NCBI GenBank assembly: GCA_014529385.2
Contig: CM043964.1
Coordinates: 1,216,997-1,280,996 of the forward strand
Length of the DNA stretch: 64,000 nt
Reading direction: 5' to 3'
Source: Adiantum capillus-veneris
Taxonomy: Eukaryota; Streptophyta; Polypodiopsida; Polypodiales; Pteridaceae
The position numbers and the translations under genes were made by a program. A model generated the notes under the pieces. The model was not told where the DNA came from. It did no database searches and saw only the letters and a program-made list of their open reading frames with translations. Shown here in pieces: positions 9,800 through 21,060 of this stretch. Each line of letters opens with the position of its first letter. Within the stretch, counting starts at the first letter, position 1.

Positions 9800-11126
9800 T
9801 CATACCGTTTGAAATGATGTCGTCATCCTTTGAAACCAATTGTTCCAGTTGGTAATAGGTGAGGATTTTTGCCAGTAGTTTTCTATTACCCTAGGTGCCT
9901 CGTCAAGTTGCAAGGGTGGTAAATAACTCTCCCAGGATCGAACTTGAAGTGGTTCATCAGGTGATTCTTGAACACTGGGAGGTGTGGATTCTTTTGTAGC
10001 TTCATGGAGGTCCATTACTATAGATGGAGGCTGTGTAGAAGCTTTTACCTCTATGGATGTATTACATGAGGAGCTAGAAGCTTCATGGAACTCCCCCCTT
10101 CCTGAGCTAGGTGGAATAAATTGGTTTTGCCTTGGAGCCCAAACTAGCTCTGGACTAGGTGTGTAGCATTCTGTGATCTTTCCCTTCCCACGGTCTGCCA
10201 TTGGCTTTAGCGTTACACTGTTCGACTCATATGGGTTTGTTGTCGATAGGGAAGGACACATTTTACGTTTAGGTACCCAAATTTGCTCATTTCCATCATG
10301 GTAGCCTTGGGCTTCTAATAGTTGTTTTGGAATCCATCGTGATTTGGTCTTGACTCTCCTAGGGCGCGCTCTTGGTTTTCCCAGGAGATTTTTTCTTGGA
10401 ATGGATGGGAGGGTTGAGGTAGTTGGAAGTAAGGACTTGGGGACCCATTGATATGTACTCTTTAGGTCGTGCAGGTTGAGTACTTGCAATATTACTGCTT
10501 GCTGCAACTACAAGTGTTGAAGTGCTAGATTCATGGGTAGCCGGCAAAGACGAGTTAACCACCTTGGCTTGTGAATGTTGGCTCTCCTTCAACTTTGCTA
10601 GAGTTTGCAATGTAGGTGACTTTGCTTGAATGATAGGGGTAACAGTCGGTGGTCGCGTTGTGACACTACCAGTATCCCAATTAATAGTGCATTTGGTTGC
10701 CAACATCCACGTGCGTTCCAGGTTTACGTTGCCTTCCATAGCTCCTGCGGGCATGACTAGAAACCTCTGCACTATGCTTCCATTGTCATAGACAACAGGG
10801 GTCTGAAGGACTCCAAGAATAGCAGTTTTATTTTTATTAATGCCCTTGACTTGCATCGTACTCGGGGATAGGGTTGGTTTCCCTAATTGACACCAAACTC
10901 CATGGGATAACAAATTGTGTTTAGCTCCCGTATCTAATAAGGCATTGTATAGTACTTTCCCATAGGGGCTATTTAGCTCAATTGGGTATCGTAGGGGTGG
11001 CTCAGATTCTAATGAGTCGTCATCTGTGTCCTCGAAAAATGCTTGCATGATTCCCAGATTAGCCTCTCGTTGGCGTCTAAGACGTTGTTGTCGTTCTCGA
11101 GCCTCAAATCTTGCTTGGATTTTTTA
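9800..11126 (-). pseudogene. element B: second retropepsin-like domain and W-x-P-K repeats
   Basis: After the integrase tail and one in-frame TAA (11124-11126), the same frame continues through KIQARFEARERQQRLRRQRE into MQAFFEDTDDDS (ATG at 11048) and a retropepsin signature YNALLDTGAKHNLLS (Asp about residue 39 from that ATG). The later ILG-type motif is changed to NLERTWM. Near 10450 the frame shifts and reads a Pro/Ser-rich region to 9800 with four spaced tetrapeptides: WVPK, WIPK, WVPK and WAPR. Element D has the same order of parts. A second protease after integrase is not a standard feature of gypsy pol; whether it cleaves anything is unknown. Confidence 0.65.
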
Positions 11127-13130
11127 AAGCTCTGCTTGTTCCTTGGCAGCCTTCTTTTGATGGATGGCTTGCAACTCTTCCTGGCTTAGAGGATCATAAT
11201 ATCTTTTGAATTTACTCCCATTAAGGAATCCAATGGTTTCAACTCCATCTAGAGTCTCCACATGAATGGTACCTTCTGGGGTAATTTCACACACTCGATA
11301 TGGTCCCTTACCAGCGTATTTCAATTTCTTCTTTTCATTACGTACCCCGTACATAAGAACTTTATCACCAACTTTGATGTCTTTATCCTTTAAATGGCTA
11401 TCAAACTACTTCTTTCTCCTATCCTTCTCCACTAGAGCATTTCGCACAGCTAATTGCCTCTCTTCATCTAGCCTTTCCAGGATATATAATCTCTCCACTA
11501 AGGGGTTACCATCCCAACCTTCTTGAGAAGCTACTCGAAGACTAGGAATGACAAACTCCCATGGCATAACTGCTTCTCGGCCATACACCATCTTAAACGG
11601 TGTGCAATTAATAGCAACTTTATGCGCAGTACGATAAGCCCATAAAGCTGATGTAAGCTTTAGGTCCCAATCAGTGCGATGAGCCTCGACTGTCTTTGTC
11701 AAAATGGAGATGAGAGTTTTGTTGGTACTCTTAGCTTGGCCATTTGGTTGGGGATAATAGGGTGTAGACTTGTGGTGAGATATCATGAAGTTTGATGTGA
11801 GTTCTTTTATTACTTCATTTATAAAATGAGTTCCATTGTCACTCACAAGTTCAAAGGGGCATCCAAAACGTGTGATAATGTTCTCAAAGAGGAACTTAGA
11901 TGTTGTTTTTGCATCCGCCTTCCGTGTTGCTTTTGCTTCAGCCCATTTGGTTACATAGTCGGTAGCCACAATGATATATCGTGATTGCGTGTTACGTGCA
12001 GCTGGACTAATCGGTCCAACAAAGTCTAAGCCCCACTTTTCAAATGGTTGGGTTACCTTGATGGGATGTAGAGGCATCCTATCACTTCTTTGTGGCTTCT
12101 TGAAGCGTTGGCATTCATCACATCCCTTTGCAAAAAGTGATGCATCCTTAAACAGAGTGGGCCACCAATAGCCTGACTGTAAGATCTTTCGGGCAGTCAA
12201 GTTTCTTGAAAAGTGACCACCAGCTACGCCCATGTGTGCCTCTTGTAGAATATATAAATACTCATCCTCGCGGGCACAACGTCTAAGAACATCATCTTTT
12301 CCTCTCTTATAGAGAGATCCAGCCAGTAAGCAATAGGGTTCACATTCCTTGATTAATTTTCGAGCTATATCTTTTCGCAGTTCTTTGGGTGGAAAACCAT
12401 TAACTAAGAAGTTAACAATCTTTTCACTCCATTCAGGCATTGTCTCAACAATGAACAAAGGAGTATCAGGAAATTCATCATCAACCCCCGTAGGAGCTTC
12501 GCCATTAGGGATACGAGATAAATGATCCGCCATGACATGTTTCCTCCCAGGCCTCACAACAACGGTGAAGTCAAACTCAAGAAGAATTAACAACCATCGT
12601 GTAATTCGACCTGTGGAACACGACTTGTTTACCAAATATAGCAATGCTTGATGATCAACATAAAACACAAACTTGGTAGCAAAAAGGTAATAGCGAAATT
12701 TCTTTACTGCGTAAATCATAGCTAGACCTTCGCGCTATGTAGTAGTGTAGTTCATCTCGGCATCATTTAATTGGCGACTTGCAAAGCTAATAGGGTAGTC
12801 CAATTTATGTTCTCCTGGTTGAGTTAGAACACACCCAATAGCAAAATTTGATGCATCAATATGCACATGAAAAGGTACATTCCAATCAGGTGTTCGCAAG
12901 ATTGGAGCACTTGTTAGGGCCTTCTTTAATAACTCATAAGATTGATGACATTCTTCCGTCCAGTGAAACTCGATAAGAAGCTTGTACAATGGACGCGCTA
13001 TCTCGGCAAAGTTTAAAATAAATCTTTGATAATAACCAACATGGCCCATAAATCTTTGAACTCCTTTATAGTTCGTAGGTGGTGGCAAATCGGCAATGGC
13101 TTTAATCTTACTCTCATCTGTGTATCCCGT
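11127..13130 (-). pseudogene. element B: RNase H and integrase, broken
   Basis: The frame reads DLPPPTNYKGVQRFMGHVGY (RT end), then RNase H with HVHIDASNFAIGC and VDHQALLYLVNK. A TAG at 12735-12737 falls between YTTT and REGLAMIY. The integrase follows in the same frame: zinc module H-x6-H (AHMGVAGGHF) with CDEC, catalytic core WGLDFVGP, VSDNGTHF and GQAKSTNK, where the usual Glu (GQAEATNK in element D) is Lys. A TAG at 11406-11408 interrupts the C-terminal domain (KVGDKVLMYGVRNEKKKLKY). The changed DDE residue means the enzyme would be inactive even without the stops. Confidence 0.8.
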
Positions 13131-14201
13131 TCTTGGACACTATATGCCCTAGAATGACTCCATGCTTAACCCAAAATTGACATTTGAAAGGGTTCAATGA
13201 GATGCGATAAAATCTCTACCTTTCAAATATTTTTCGTAGATATAACAAATGCTTCTCCCAAGAAGAATAAACACAAGGGTCGTCTAGGAAAGCTTCACAA
13301 AACTCCCTTAGAAATTCTTTAAACGCAGCGTTTATTAATTGTTGGAATGTAGCAGGGGCATTTGTTAAGCCAAAAGCCATAACACGAAATGCAAACACTC
13401 CAAACTCTGTGATAAAAACAGTTTTAGCTTGGTCCTCTAATGCAATCGTGATTTGATTGTAACCAGAGTACCCATCTAAAAAGCTATAAGATTCCTTGCC
13501 CACAACTCTTTCAAGCACATGTTCTGAATATGGCAAGGGATAATGATCTCTCCTAGTGGCTGCATTAACTTTCTTGCGGTCCACGCACACTCTTAGTTTC
13601 CCATTCTTTTTTGGCACAATGACTATTGGAGAAACCCATTCTGAGTGCTCAATAGGGTATATGAATCCACATTGGATAAGTTTTTCAATCTCCTCTTGTA
13701 CAATTTTGGCGTTCTTAGGATTCATTGGATAGGGTCGTTGCTGGATGGGTTTAGCAGTGTTGATCATGGGAATTGTATGTTGCACCACAGAAGGTGGAAC
13801 GCCCTTCATGTCATGATATGTCCAAGCAAAGATATCCTTGTATTCCTTGAGGAGCTCCTTAAGTACAGCCTCTTCAGTTTCGGTAAGGTCTTGAGCAATA
13901 AAGACTGGTTTAGACTCCTCACATGGTTCTGCTAATTCTATCTCTTTAACTACCGCTGGACCATCATAGACTCCACTACTTCCATTGGTAGGTATTCGTT
14001 GGGCTTTGGCATACACAACCTTTCGCTCCCCCGTGGTATAAGATTTAAAATGTTCAGGAGCCGTATGTAAGTCAGCAGGCTCTTGTCCTGACGGAGACCT
14101 TTCTTTTAGTTCTGCCTCCTTTTGTTGTTGTGCTAACTCTCGGTTTGACATCTTCTTATAGTTCGACTCAATTTCGGCTCTGTAACCTCCAATTGAGCGA
14201 G
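13131..14201 (-). pseudogene. element B: reverse transcriptase
   Basis: The frame opens after a TGA near 14202; the first ATG is at 14151 (MSNRELAQQQKEAELKERS). RT motifs follow from residue 105: KDIFAWTYHDMKGVPPSVVQ, WVSPIVIVPKKNGKLRVCV, FLDGYSGYNQITIALEDQ, FGLTNAPATFQ. The active site reads FLDD (residues 288-291) where D has YMDD. A TAG at 13216-13218 stops the frame after LRKIFER; the same frame then continues with ISLNPFKCQFWVKHGVILGH, and a one-base frame change near 13125 leads into the RNase H frame. Confidence 0.85.
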
Positions 14202-14210
14202 GTCAATGGG

Positions 14211-16130
14211 TCACGGGCTGCACCACATGCCACTCTGGAGATGTTCACCCCAATTATCTACTAGCTTTCGATGAGCATCACATGCCCCTAGATAGCTAAG
14301 CCATTCTGCAGTAGATCTTTCCTTGTTTATCCTAGCTCTCACATTTGCTCGATATCGTCGTCTCTTATTTGACCTTTGTTTCTTGTTAAGGTTTTGATTT
14401 TGGTAAATGTTTAAACTCGACTCGCTTGATAGGTCTTCGCTTGTATCTTCTTCACTCTCATATAAATTACCATAGATGGTCGTACTAGACCGTGAGTGAT
14501 TAGTTTCTATACTTGGCTCACTCGATGTTTCCTCAGGTTCTGAATCCATTTCTCCCTGAGATTCCGTTTCTGATGTGTATTGGCCTGAAGCCTTTGAGGA
14601 ATCATCGGTTTCACTCTCAGGTAGGTGTGCCTCTTTCTTATCATCGAATGTTACATGCGCTACACCTAACATGTTTACTGGTGCAATGTGTGGTATCTCT
14701 TCCCCATTTCGTGTTATCCAAGTTGTTCCTCTAGCTCCCCATGTATCTATAGTTGCCGCTAGGTGTACCCAATCGACATTGTCTGACTCAGCCATTCCGG
14801 GTAGGATATCCATATAAGGAGATTTCTCCCCAATATCCGTGTCTTCGTTACACGTGTAACAATACTGTAATGGAGCTGAGTGAATTGTTGTGTCTGATCG
14901 ATTATCAATGATGAACTTATTTCCTAGAGGATGCGTTCAACCACTTAAAAGATCAACTCGAATGACAGAGTCTTGGAACTGTAAATAGACGTGGTTTTTG
15001 GACCAGTCATGCACCATTTTTGCTTCCCTCATGAATGGACGCCCTAAGATCATCTCAAATGACATAGGATGCTTGGAAAAATCCATAACAATGAAAGTTT
15101 GCCTTACCTTGTGTCCCAAGACCTTGATCCTGAGATCCTTAAGCATTCCAATAGGCGTAACAATAGATCTATTAGTCATTTTTACCACTACGCTTGTGGC
15201 TTCAAGGTGAGGTCGCCCCATAGACTCCCAACAACTCTTTGTCACCATGCTGACTCCCGCACCACCGTCAAGGACTCCCTTTACAGTTAATCCTTTAGTA
15301 GTGATTGGCAGAGTAGCATTAGATTCATCACCCTCAAAGTATTGCCCCAATTTGTTAACGGGTACTTCAATTACAGATTCATGTCCCGCTAGGTCAGATG
15401 GTGGTGCTAAATGTTCCTCATCATTCATTACCGAGTCAGGTTTGTTCATATGTGCAAACTGTGGTAATCCGGCCTGTAATTCTCCATTGAGGAAGGCTCG
15501 AAGAGCTGAGACTAGCTCGGGGTCTTTATATAGTTTGGACATGATGGTGGTTCTAACTTCTGAAGACATGAAATCCATCAATTTGGCAACATTTAATGGC
15601 ATCTTGTGGGACGTAGGACCCTGACAAGAGAATGGTGAAGATGGAATCTCCACTTCCTCTAGGGGGTCGGGTATTCCCTCACCAAACATTCTCTCTAGTA
15701 GGAAAGGTGTGTGTCCACTTTCAGATGTCCTACCCTCACTCTCTTCCCGAATGATACTGGGTATAGCTAATGGCCTGTAGTTGTTGTGAGGTTGAACTTG
15801 TGTGGGAAACACTGTGTCCGACATCTGGATGTGTTTGGGTTCAGGTTCTAATGTTCGTTGAGTTTCTTCCACCAAACCCCTCAGTTGTTGGACTCGTTCA
15901 ATTTCCACTGTTGGGTTTGGATAGGTTCCAATCTTTCTCTTGCAATCCTCTTTTTTTGTCTCTCGTGGCTTATTTTGGGGGTTCGCAACTGGGTAGTTTA
16001 ACTTTGAATACTCTTTTGGTGTTCGTCGTAATTTCCTCTCGTGATCCTCCTCACTGGATTTTTCCTTTGTAGTAATAGTTTTGGTCTCCGTGGTCTCTAT
16101 CGAATCTGAGTCATCCTCAGGGTCATTCAT
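14211..16130 (-). pseudogene. element B: first retropepsin and linker ORF
   Basis: The ATG at 16130 overlaps the gag stop as ATGA, in the -1 frame. The product begins MNDPEDDSDSIETTE, and a retropepsin signature GVLDGGAGVSMV lies about 290 codons in, followed by EMILGRPFMREAKMVHDW. The active-site triplet is DGG where element D has DSG. A TGA at 14937-14939 follows DLLSG; the same frame continues through THPLGNKFIIDNR to MDILPGMAESDN (14813) and a Ser/Glu-rich linker ending at 14211. The linker matches the tail of D's gag-protease frame in position and in its basic KKQRSNKRRRYR segment. Confidence 0.75.
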
Positions 16131-19100
16131 ATACACGATATCCTCTCCTGTCCTATGTTAGTCTTTGAACTAGGTTTTGAGCTAGAAGCATTAAGGGATT
16201 TCTTTCTTCGTGTTTTCTTCTTTCTCGCTCGGCCAATGGATACAGCATCTCTCTCTTCGAGGATGTAATTTTGCTTTTGGAGCATCAACCGTGTGAGTGC
16301 ATTCACTGGTGCTATGTTTATAGTTGGTGGTGTCCCATCAACAATCTCTATTATGTTCAATGGTGTGATTTTCGGTGCGTTTGGATTGTTAGGACACTGT
16401 GCGATCAAATGATCTATGCCACAACGATTACAAGTGAGTATTGGCATTGCCAATGCACTCCCTTGACTTGTTTGCATTAGTGCGGCATTCTTTTGCATTC
16501 TAATGGGGCACTCAGCTACTCGATGTGGTCCACCACATTCGTAGCACTGAAGAGGTGGTCTCCTGGCAAAACTATTAATGTTTTGGCCTCTTGCTGCTAG
16601 CGCAGTAGCTTGATATACCGGTTTGATTTGTCCCCAATGGTCTTCCATATAGTACATGGGACACTCCTCAAGCATGTCGACTCCATAGGTGATACTAGAG
16701 TCTATGTCCTCTTCGCAATCTACATAAGTACTAGATGACTCGCAACCTATTTGGTTCATAGGTGTAACTCTTGGATGAGGGGGTTGCGGTCCTAGCACTG
16801 GAGGTGGCAACGGTGTGGTTTGGACCACATTTTGAGTTCTAGGGACCATGTGCTGTAATGGCAACTGTTGCTCCATGGGTGGGGTAGGCATCAATGCAGG
16901 AACTCGAGGTGAGTCTACCCAAGCTATAGGCGGTCTATTTTCCATGATGCGTTTAAGCATTAGGCAATCCTTCGCTTGATGGCCATACCTACCACACGCG
17001 TTACAAGTCCCGTTAAACTTTACTCTGAAAGTAGGGCATTCACTCGTAGTATGTGGGCCCAAGCAAATTGAGCACCATTGTTGCTCCCTTCTTGGATACA
17101 TATGAGTGTTTTGTGGAGCACGATTACCCCTAAGGCTTTCTTGGATGGCCTTTGTAAGATCTGCCAAAGTCATCTCAGATATCGTTTGCTCTTTCACGAT
17201 TGGCTTTATCTTCATTGGCTCATGCCCTGATGCTTGCGAGCTACTAGACTTCGGCTCGGCAGACACTCTTTGTCCTGCAATCATTAAATTATCCTCCAAT
17301 TGGATTGCATTCATGGTGACTGCTTCCCAAGTAGTGATACCTCTAATGACTAGGCCATTATAGATACTTTCATGTCGTAGTCCCCTAATGAATCTATCGA
17401 GAAATTGGTTGTTGTTGAAGCGCTTGTTTGGATTGCATCGAGAATTCAAATTCTTTAGGCGACTAATGAAGTCTCTCACGGATTCACCTTCTTCTCGTTG
17501 GGCTTTCTGGAGCTGAGAGGCTACACCCCAAAGTACTCCCTCTCGTATGTATTCTTTTAAGAACAGTCTCCTAAGAGTAGAGTAGATCGTTTTTTCTTCT
17601 ACTCTTAAGGTTCTATACCAATCTCTAGCCTTTCTGCTTAGGGTCAAACTCAAAGCCTTACACTTATGTAGCTCATTGTGCTCTTCCAAGGAATCGCACA
17701 CATGTTCAAAGACTTCCATATGCTTTCTAGCATCTCCGTCTCCATTGAATTTCTGTGTGAGCTTAGCTACTTGAACTGCCTTGCTCCTAGGCTCTCTATC
17801 AGGTGCACTACGCATGTTTTCCGCAATAGAGCGACTGATAGTTTGAGCAAATGCTGCCAAATCTCCTATTTGAGCAGGTATAATGGGTGTATGTGCTCCT
17901 GGAACCACATGTGAGATGGGAGTTGGCCTTGGACTTGGCATACGCGCAGCTCTTGGGTCCCATATTTCGTATGGTGGTGTACCAGACGGTGGTCCAAAGT
18001 TTACAGGCGTGGCCCTAGGCATAGGGGGTGCCTGATATGGCATGTTATTATTAAATGGCATGGCTCCACTTGTATAAAAGCTTGGATAATTCCATTGTGG
18101 ATTGTAAGCTCTTGGAATATTCGGAGGTGTAGGAGCTACATGAGGCTGAGGTACGACAGGTGCACATGATTGATACATACATGTAGGTATAGTTGGGGGC
18201 ACTGTGCTACTAGGCATCGGCGCAGTGTTAACAAATGAACTCCATGGTGTATTTCTTGTCATGCTCACCATTGGGATATGCATGGTAGCTGTAGTGTCAT
18301 TAAGAGAAAGATGAGCTAGATCTGGGAAGGTAAAGCTGCCACCTGTGGGCTCAGATTGTACTGAGGCTCCTGGCGAAACAACATATGGAGGATCAATGGG
18401 GCTCACTGAGGGAGTCTCCATTTGTGACAGGGTTGGTTGGTTGGCCTTTCCCGTATCTAAGAATTTCATTAGGCTTGTTGAAGGCATGTTGATCCCTGTG
18501 TTCTGTCTTTCTAACTCGACAATCCTATGGAGGACATCATAGACTTTCTGTTGTTGCTTATCTATGCTAGTAGCACCCGATGTGGATTGTAGAACATCTA
18601 ACCAACCCACATGATAGGTGTGTCCTGTGTACCGATCAGTTAAAGCTTCTGCTTGTAGGTCATACTCCCAATTTTCATTTAGGAATATCCCATCTAGGCC
18701 TGGCGTGCTGGAGGTTTCCCTTGAAGTGGAAGCATTATTGCTCCCCATTGCTTGCCCCTCCGTGACTGCTACCTTGGGAGCACTCGGTTGCTCAGCTGGC
18801 ATGATTGTTGTCATAGGAGCCTTTGCTTTCAGGGCTCGACTTTGTTCTAGCCCTCGTAGGTTCTCAATTTCCCTCTCCCTTGTTGCTTGCATATAGCGTT
18901 CGATCTCTTGCACTTCGGCAAGACTCCTACCATCGGGTAGTAAAACCTCAGAGGGAGATAGTCCTAAAGGATCAGGAGGTGCAGTGGATGGAACATTCAC
19001 ATGAACACTCTCAAGAAGCATAGAGTCTATTTTAGGCATGAATGATGAATTTACTTCCCCACTCCCTTCATTTATTTCATTAACCGCATGTTCGGAGCGA

Positions 19101-19216
19101 GTAGCTCTACTAAGGGTCTCTTTTAAGCGGCTAAACACGCTGAACCCGGGCCGTGGGCCCATGGCATGCATGTCTTGACTTGAACTATCAGGGTTTGGTG
19201 TAGGATACCCCTCCAT
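16127..19216 (-). CDS. element B: gag polyprotein with four zinc knuckles
   Basis: The open frame runs from a stop near 19333 to TGA at 16127; the first ATG is at 19216 (MEGYPTPNPDSSS), giving about 1,029 residues, long for a gag. The N-terminal half is Pro/Ser-rich. The capsid-like retrotransposon-gag segment runs from QVAKLTQKFNGDGDARKHME to GITTWEAVTMNAIQLEDNL (about 17270-17760). Four CCHC knuckles follow: CSICLGPHTTSEC (17036-17075), CNACGRYGHQAKDC (16964-17005), CYECGGPHRVAEC (about 16508-16546) and CNRCGIDHLIAQC (about 16393-16432). Three have the short C-x2-C-x3-H-x4-C spacing. Gag builds the virus-like particle and binds RNA. The frame is intact. Confidence 0.85.
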   Translation of the reverse strand: MEGYPTPNPDSSSQDMHAMGPRPGFSVFSRLKETLSRATRSEHAVNEINEGSGEVNSSFMPKIDSMLLESVHVNVPSTAPPDPLGLSPSEVLLPDGRSLAEVQEIERYMQATREREIENLRGLEQSRALKAKAPMTTIMPAEQPSAPKVAVTEGQAMGSNNASTSRETSSTPGLDGIFLNENWEYDLQAEALTDRYTGHTYHVGWLDVLQSTSGATSIDKQQQKVYDVLHRIVELERQNTGINMPSTSLMKFLDTGKANQPTLSQMETPSVSPIDPPYVVSPGASVQSEPTGGSFTFPDLAHLSLNDTTATMHIPMVSMTRNTPWSSFVNTAPMPSSTVPPTIPTCMYQSCAPVVPQPHVAPTPPNIPRAYNPQWNYPSFYTSGAMPFNNNMPYQAPPMPRATPVNFGPPSGTPPYEIWDPRAARMPSPRPTPISHVVPGAHTPIIPAQIGDLAAFAQTISRSIAENMRSAPDREPRSKAVQVAKLTQKFNGDGDARKHMEVFEHVCDSLEEHNELHKCKALSLTLSRKARDWYRTLRVEEKTIYSTLRRLFLKEYIREGVLWGVASQLQKAQREEGESVRDFISRLKNLNSRCNPNKRFNNNQFLDRFIRGLRHESIYNGLVIRGITTWEAVTMNAIQLEDNLMIAGQRVSAEPKSSSSQASGHEPMKIKPIVKEQTISEMTLADLTKAIQESLRGNRAPQNTHMYPRREQQWCSICLGPHTTSECPTFRVKFNGTCNACGRYGHQAKDCLMLKRIMENRPPIAWVDSPRVPALMPTPPMEQQLPLQHMVPRTQNVVQTTPLPPPVLGPQPPHPRVTPMNQIGCESSSTYVDCEEDIDSSITYGVDMLEECPMYYMEDHWGQIKPVYQATALAARGQNINSFARRPPLQCYECGGPHRVAECPIRMQKNAALMQTSQGSALAMPILTCNRCGIDHLIAQCPNNPNAPKITPLNIIEIVDGTPPTINIAPVNALTRLMLQKQNYILEERDAVSIGRARKKKTRRKKSLNASSSKPSSKTNIGQERISCI

Positions 19217-19333
19217 GACTTCGTAATCAGAAGAAGAATCACTAGACACGATATGAGGATCTTGGGTCGCGCTACCTTGAGTCCCGGCCGAAGGTCCAGA
19301 ACCTAGGGTGGAGGAATAATGGGTGCCCGCCTA

Positions 19334-20442
19334 AATGGAGGCACTACCAATATGCTCGTGCTCTAACACTCGTCCAGAGCGTAGGTTCATATGACTTGGA
19401 TCCCCTAGAAGTGTCAGTGAGGGCCCGTGAAGGCTGCTCACCTAGTAAATTTGGGTGTTTTGCAACCCAAGTCTTTTCTTATTTATTTATTTTTTGATTT
19501 TTTGGTCCTTTTTTTTTCTGACCCAGCTATAGAATAGAACGTATGATAGCTCAAAACGAGCGTCTCGGTCAGAGGGACGTGCCGTGCTTTACAGCTCTCC
19601 GTTTGGTCACTTTATGCCCTCAGAATCCCTAAAACCGTCAATTTCTAGTAGGGAACTAGGCCCAAATTAGAAAGTCTAAGGGTGCAAGTGGGAAGAGAAG
19701 GGAGGAGAGTGGAGGACTTGCCCCACATGCTCTCATTCCCTCTTGAGGGAGTAGGGTATATATATAAGAGTGAGTCTAGTATATATCATAGGACTAAGGC
19801 CTGGGGCCTGGGCTTGGGCTTGGGGAAATGATCCCGATCCCGATCAAAATTTTAGTGTAGCCCCCCAGTCACTCACACTTAATTATTTTCGGTTTTTTTG
19901 TTTTTTTTTTTGTTTTTTTTTTTTTGGGCGATGATTGCACGCGGTTTTGGTGACCCTTTCTTGGCCACACACACTATCACCTACCTAACCTCCCAGTCAA
20001 CAACTCACAGACAGCTCACTGCCTTATCTACTTACTAACAGTGCTGCTAATCACTAACTAATCTACTAACTAATCTGTTTAATGCTTACTGACAGTGAGC
20101 TAACTGTCCACCTACTTCCTCTCTCACTACCTTACTGTGCAAAGACTGTGTGCAGGCAAACCTTGACAGAAAACTGTGTGCAGATCGTGTGCAAGAATAA
20201 ATTGCTAACTGCCTTCCTACTCATTCATTCACTGCAAACAAGCTAACGACTACTAATTGTGCAAAGAATGTGTGCAAACAGAAAACACAACATTATGCAG
20301 AAATCACAGAACTTGCAGACAATACAGAAATTAACAACTTGTAGAAAAACAACTCATTCCTCTTCCTCTTCCTCTTCTTTCCTACTACAAACAACTCATA
20401 GGGGAAGCACAAAGTGCCTCTTGGGCTTAGTGCAGGGCGATT
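19334..20442 (-). other. element B: 5' leader
   Basis: About 1.1 kb lie between the PBS and the gag frame. The stretch holds long T runs on the plus strand (19891-19926) and a low-complexity segment rich in ACTAACT-like words (about 20030-20130). I see no ORF with support. Confidence 0.55.
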
Positions 20443-20459
20443 CCCCGGCAACGACGCCA
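20443..20459 (-). other. element B: primer-binding site
   Basis: The minus strand reads TGGCGTCGTTGCCGGGG four bases inside the 5' LTR. It is a variant of the TGGCGCCGTTGCCGGGGA site, complementary to a tRNA-Asp 3' end, used by many plant Athila/Tat-type gypsy elements. Element D uses TGGCGCCGCTGCCGGGGA. Confidence 0.75.
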
Positions 20460-20463
20460 AAAA

Positions 20464-21060
20464 TGTGCGCTCCTTGCCGCACTGTCGAAGCAAGGGACTT
20501 GCCGATACACCGTGTGCGAGCCACAAATGGCTCCAAGCACACAACAAGACTAATCTAGCAAGCTCAAAAGAGGGCAATGGTGTGTCACTCACTGCTCTAT
20601 GCTCCTGCCGTGGAGGATTCCTCGCCGCGAAGAAGAAGAAGCTGCAGTCGTGCCGCACTCAACCGCTTCGTCGCCGTCGTGCCTTCGTAATGCTCGATCG
20701 CACACACACTCTCCCTCCCTCTCTCTCTCTCTGTCTCTCTCACATGCACACACACACGAGGAGGTGAAGAAGAAGAAGATGGAGATGGAGATGGAGCAAG
20801 AGCACTCTTCTATTGCACAAATGAGAGAATGAGTGAATTTTAGGTTTAGTTGGCTTTTATATGAGTTCACCCCATTCACACTTGGGCGCCCATGCTTAGC
20901 CAACTAATCCCTTGAATGTCCTAGTTAGAGTGCCCCTCTCATCGGCGATCACTCTTACCCTTTACCTATTGGTCCGACAAGCCCGGTACCTAACTCTACC
21001 AAATACATAATACACGTCCATCGTAGGTGATGGGGTGTCCGTGAGCCGTGAGGGTTAACA
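20464..21060 (-). repeat. 5' LTR of element B (597 bp)
   Basis: Nearly identical to 7122-7758 apart from the microsatellite and scattered substitutions. Minus-strand TATA-like CATATAAAAGCC lies at 20852-20866. It is flanked on the right by the target duplication TCTTG (21061-21065). Confidence 0.9.

Larger units (their letters stand above)
7122..21060 (-). mobile_element. complete Ty3/gypsy element B (13.9 kb)
   Basis: Two LTRs in direct orientation bound the element, with TCTTG on both sides (7117-7121 and 21061-21065). PBS and polypurine tract place the 5' end on the right, so everything reads on the minus strand. Order: gag, first protease and linker, RT, RNase H, integrase, second protease-like domain, W-x-P-K repeats, internal polypurine tract, a small acidic ORF, a long 3' non-coding region and the 3' LTR. 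At least five in-frame stops and two frame changes in pol make this copy defective. The layout matches element D. Confidence 0.9.
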
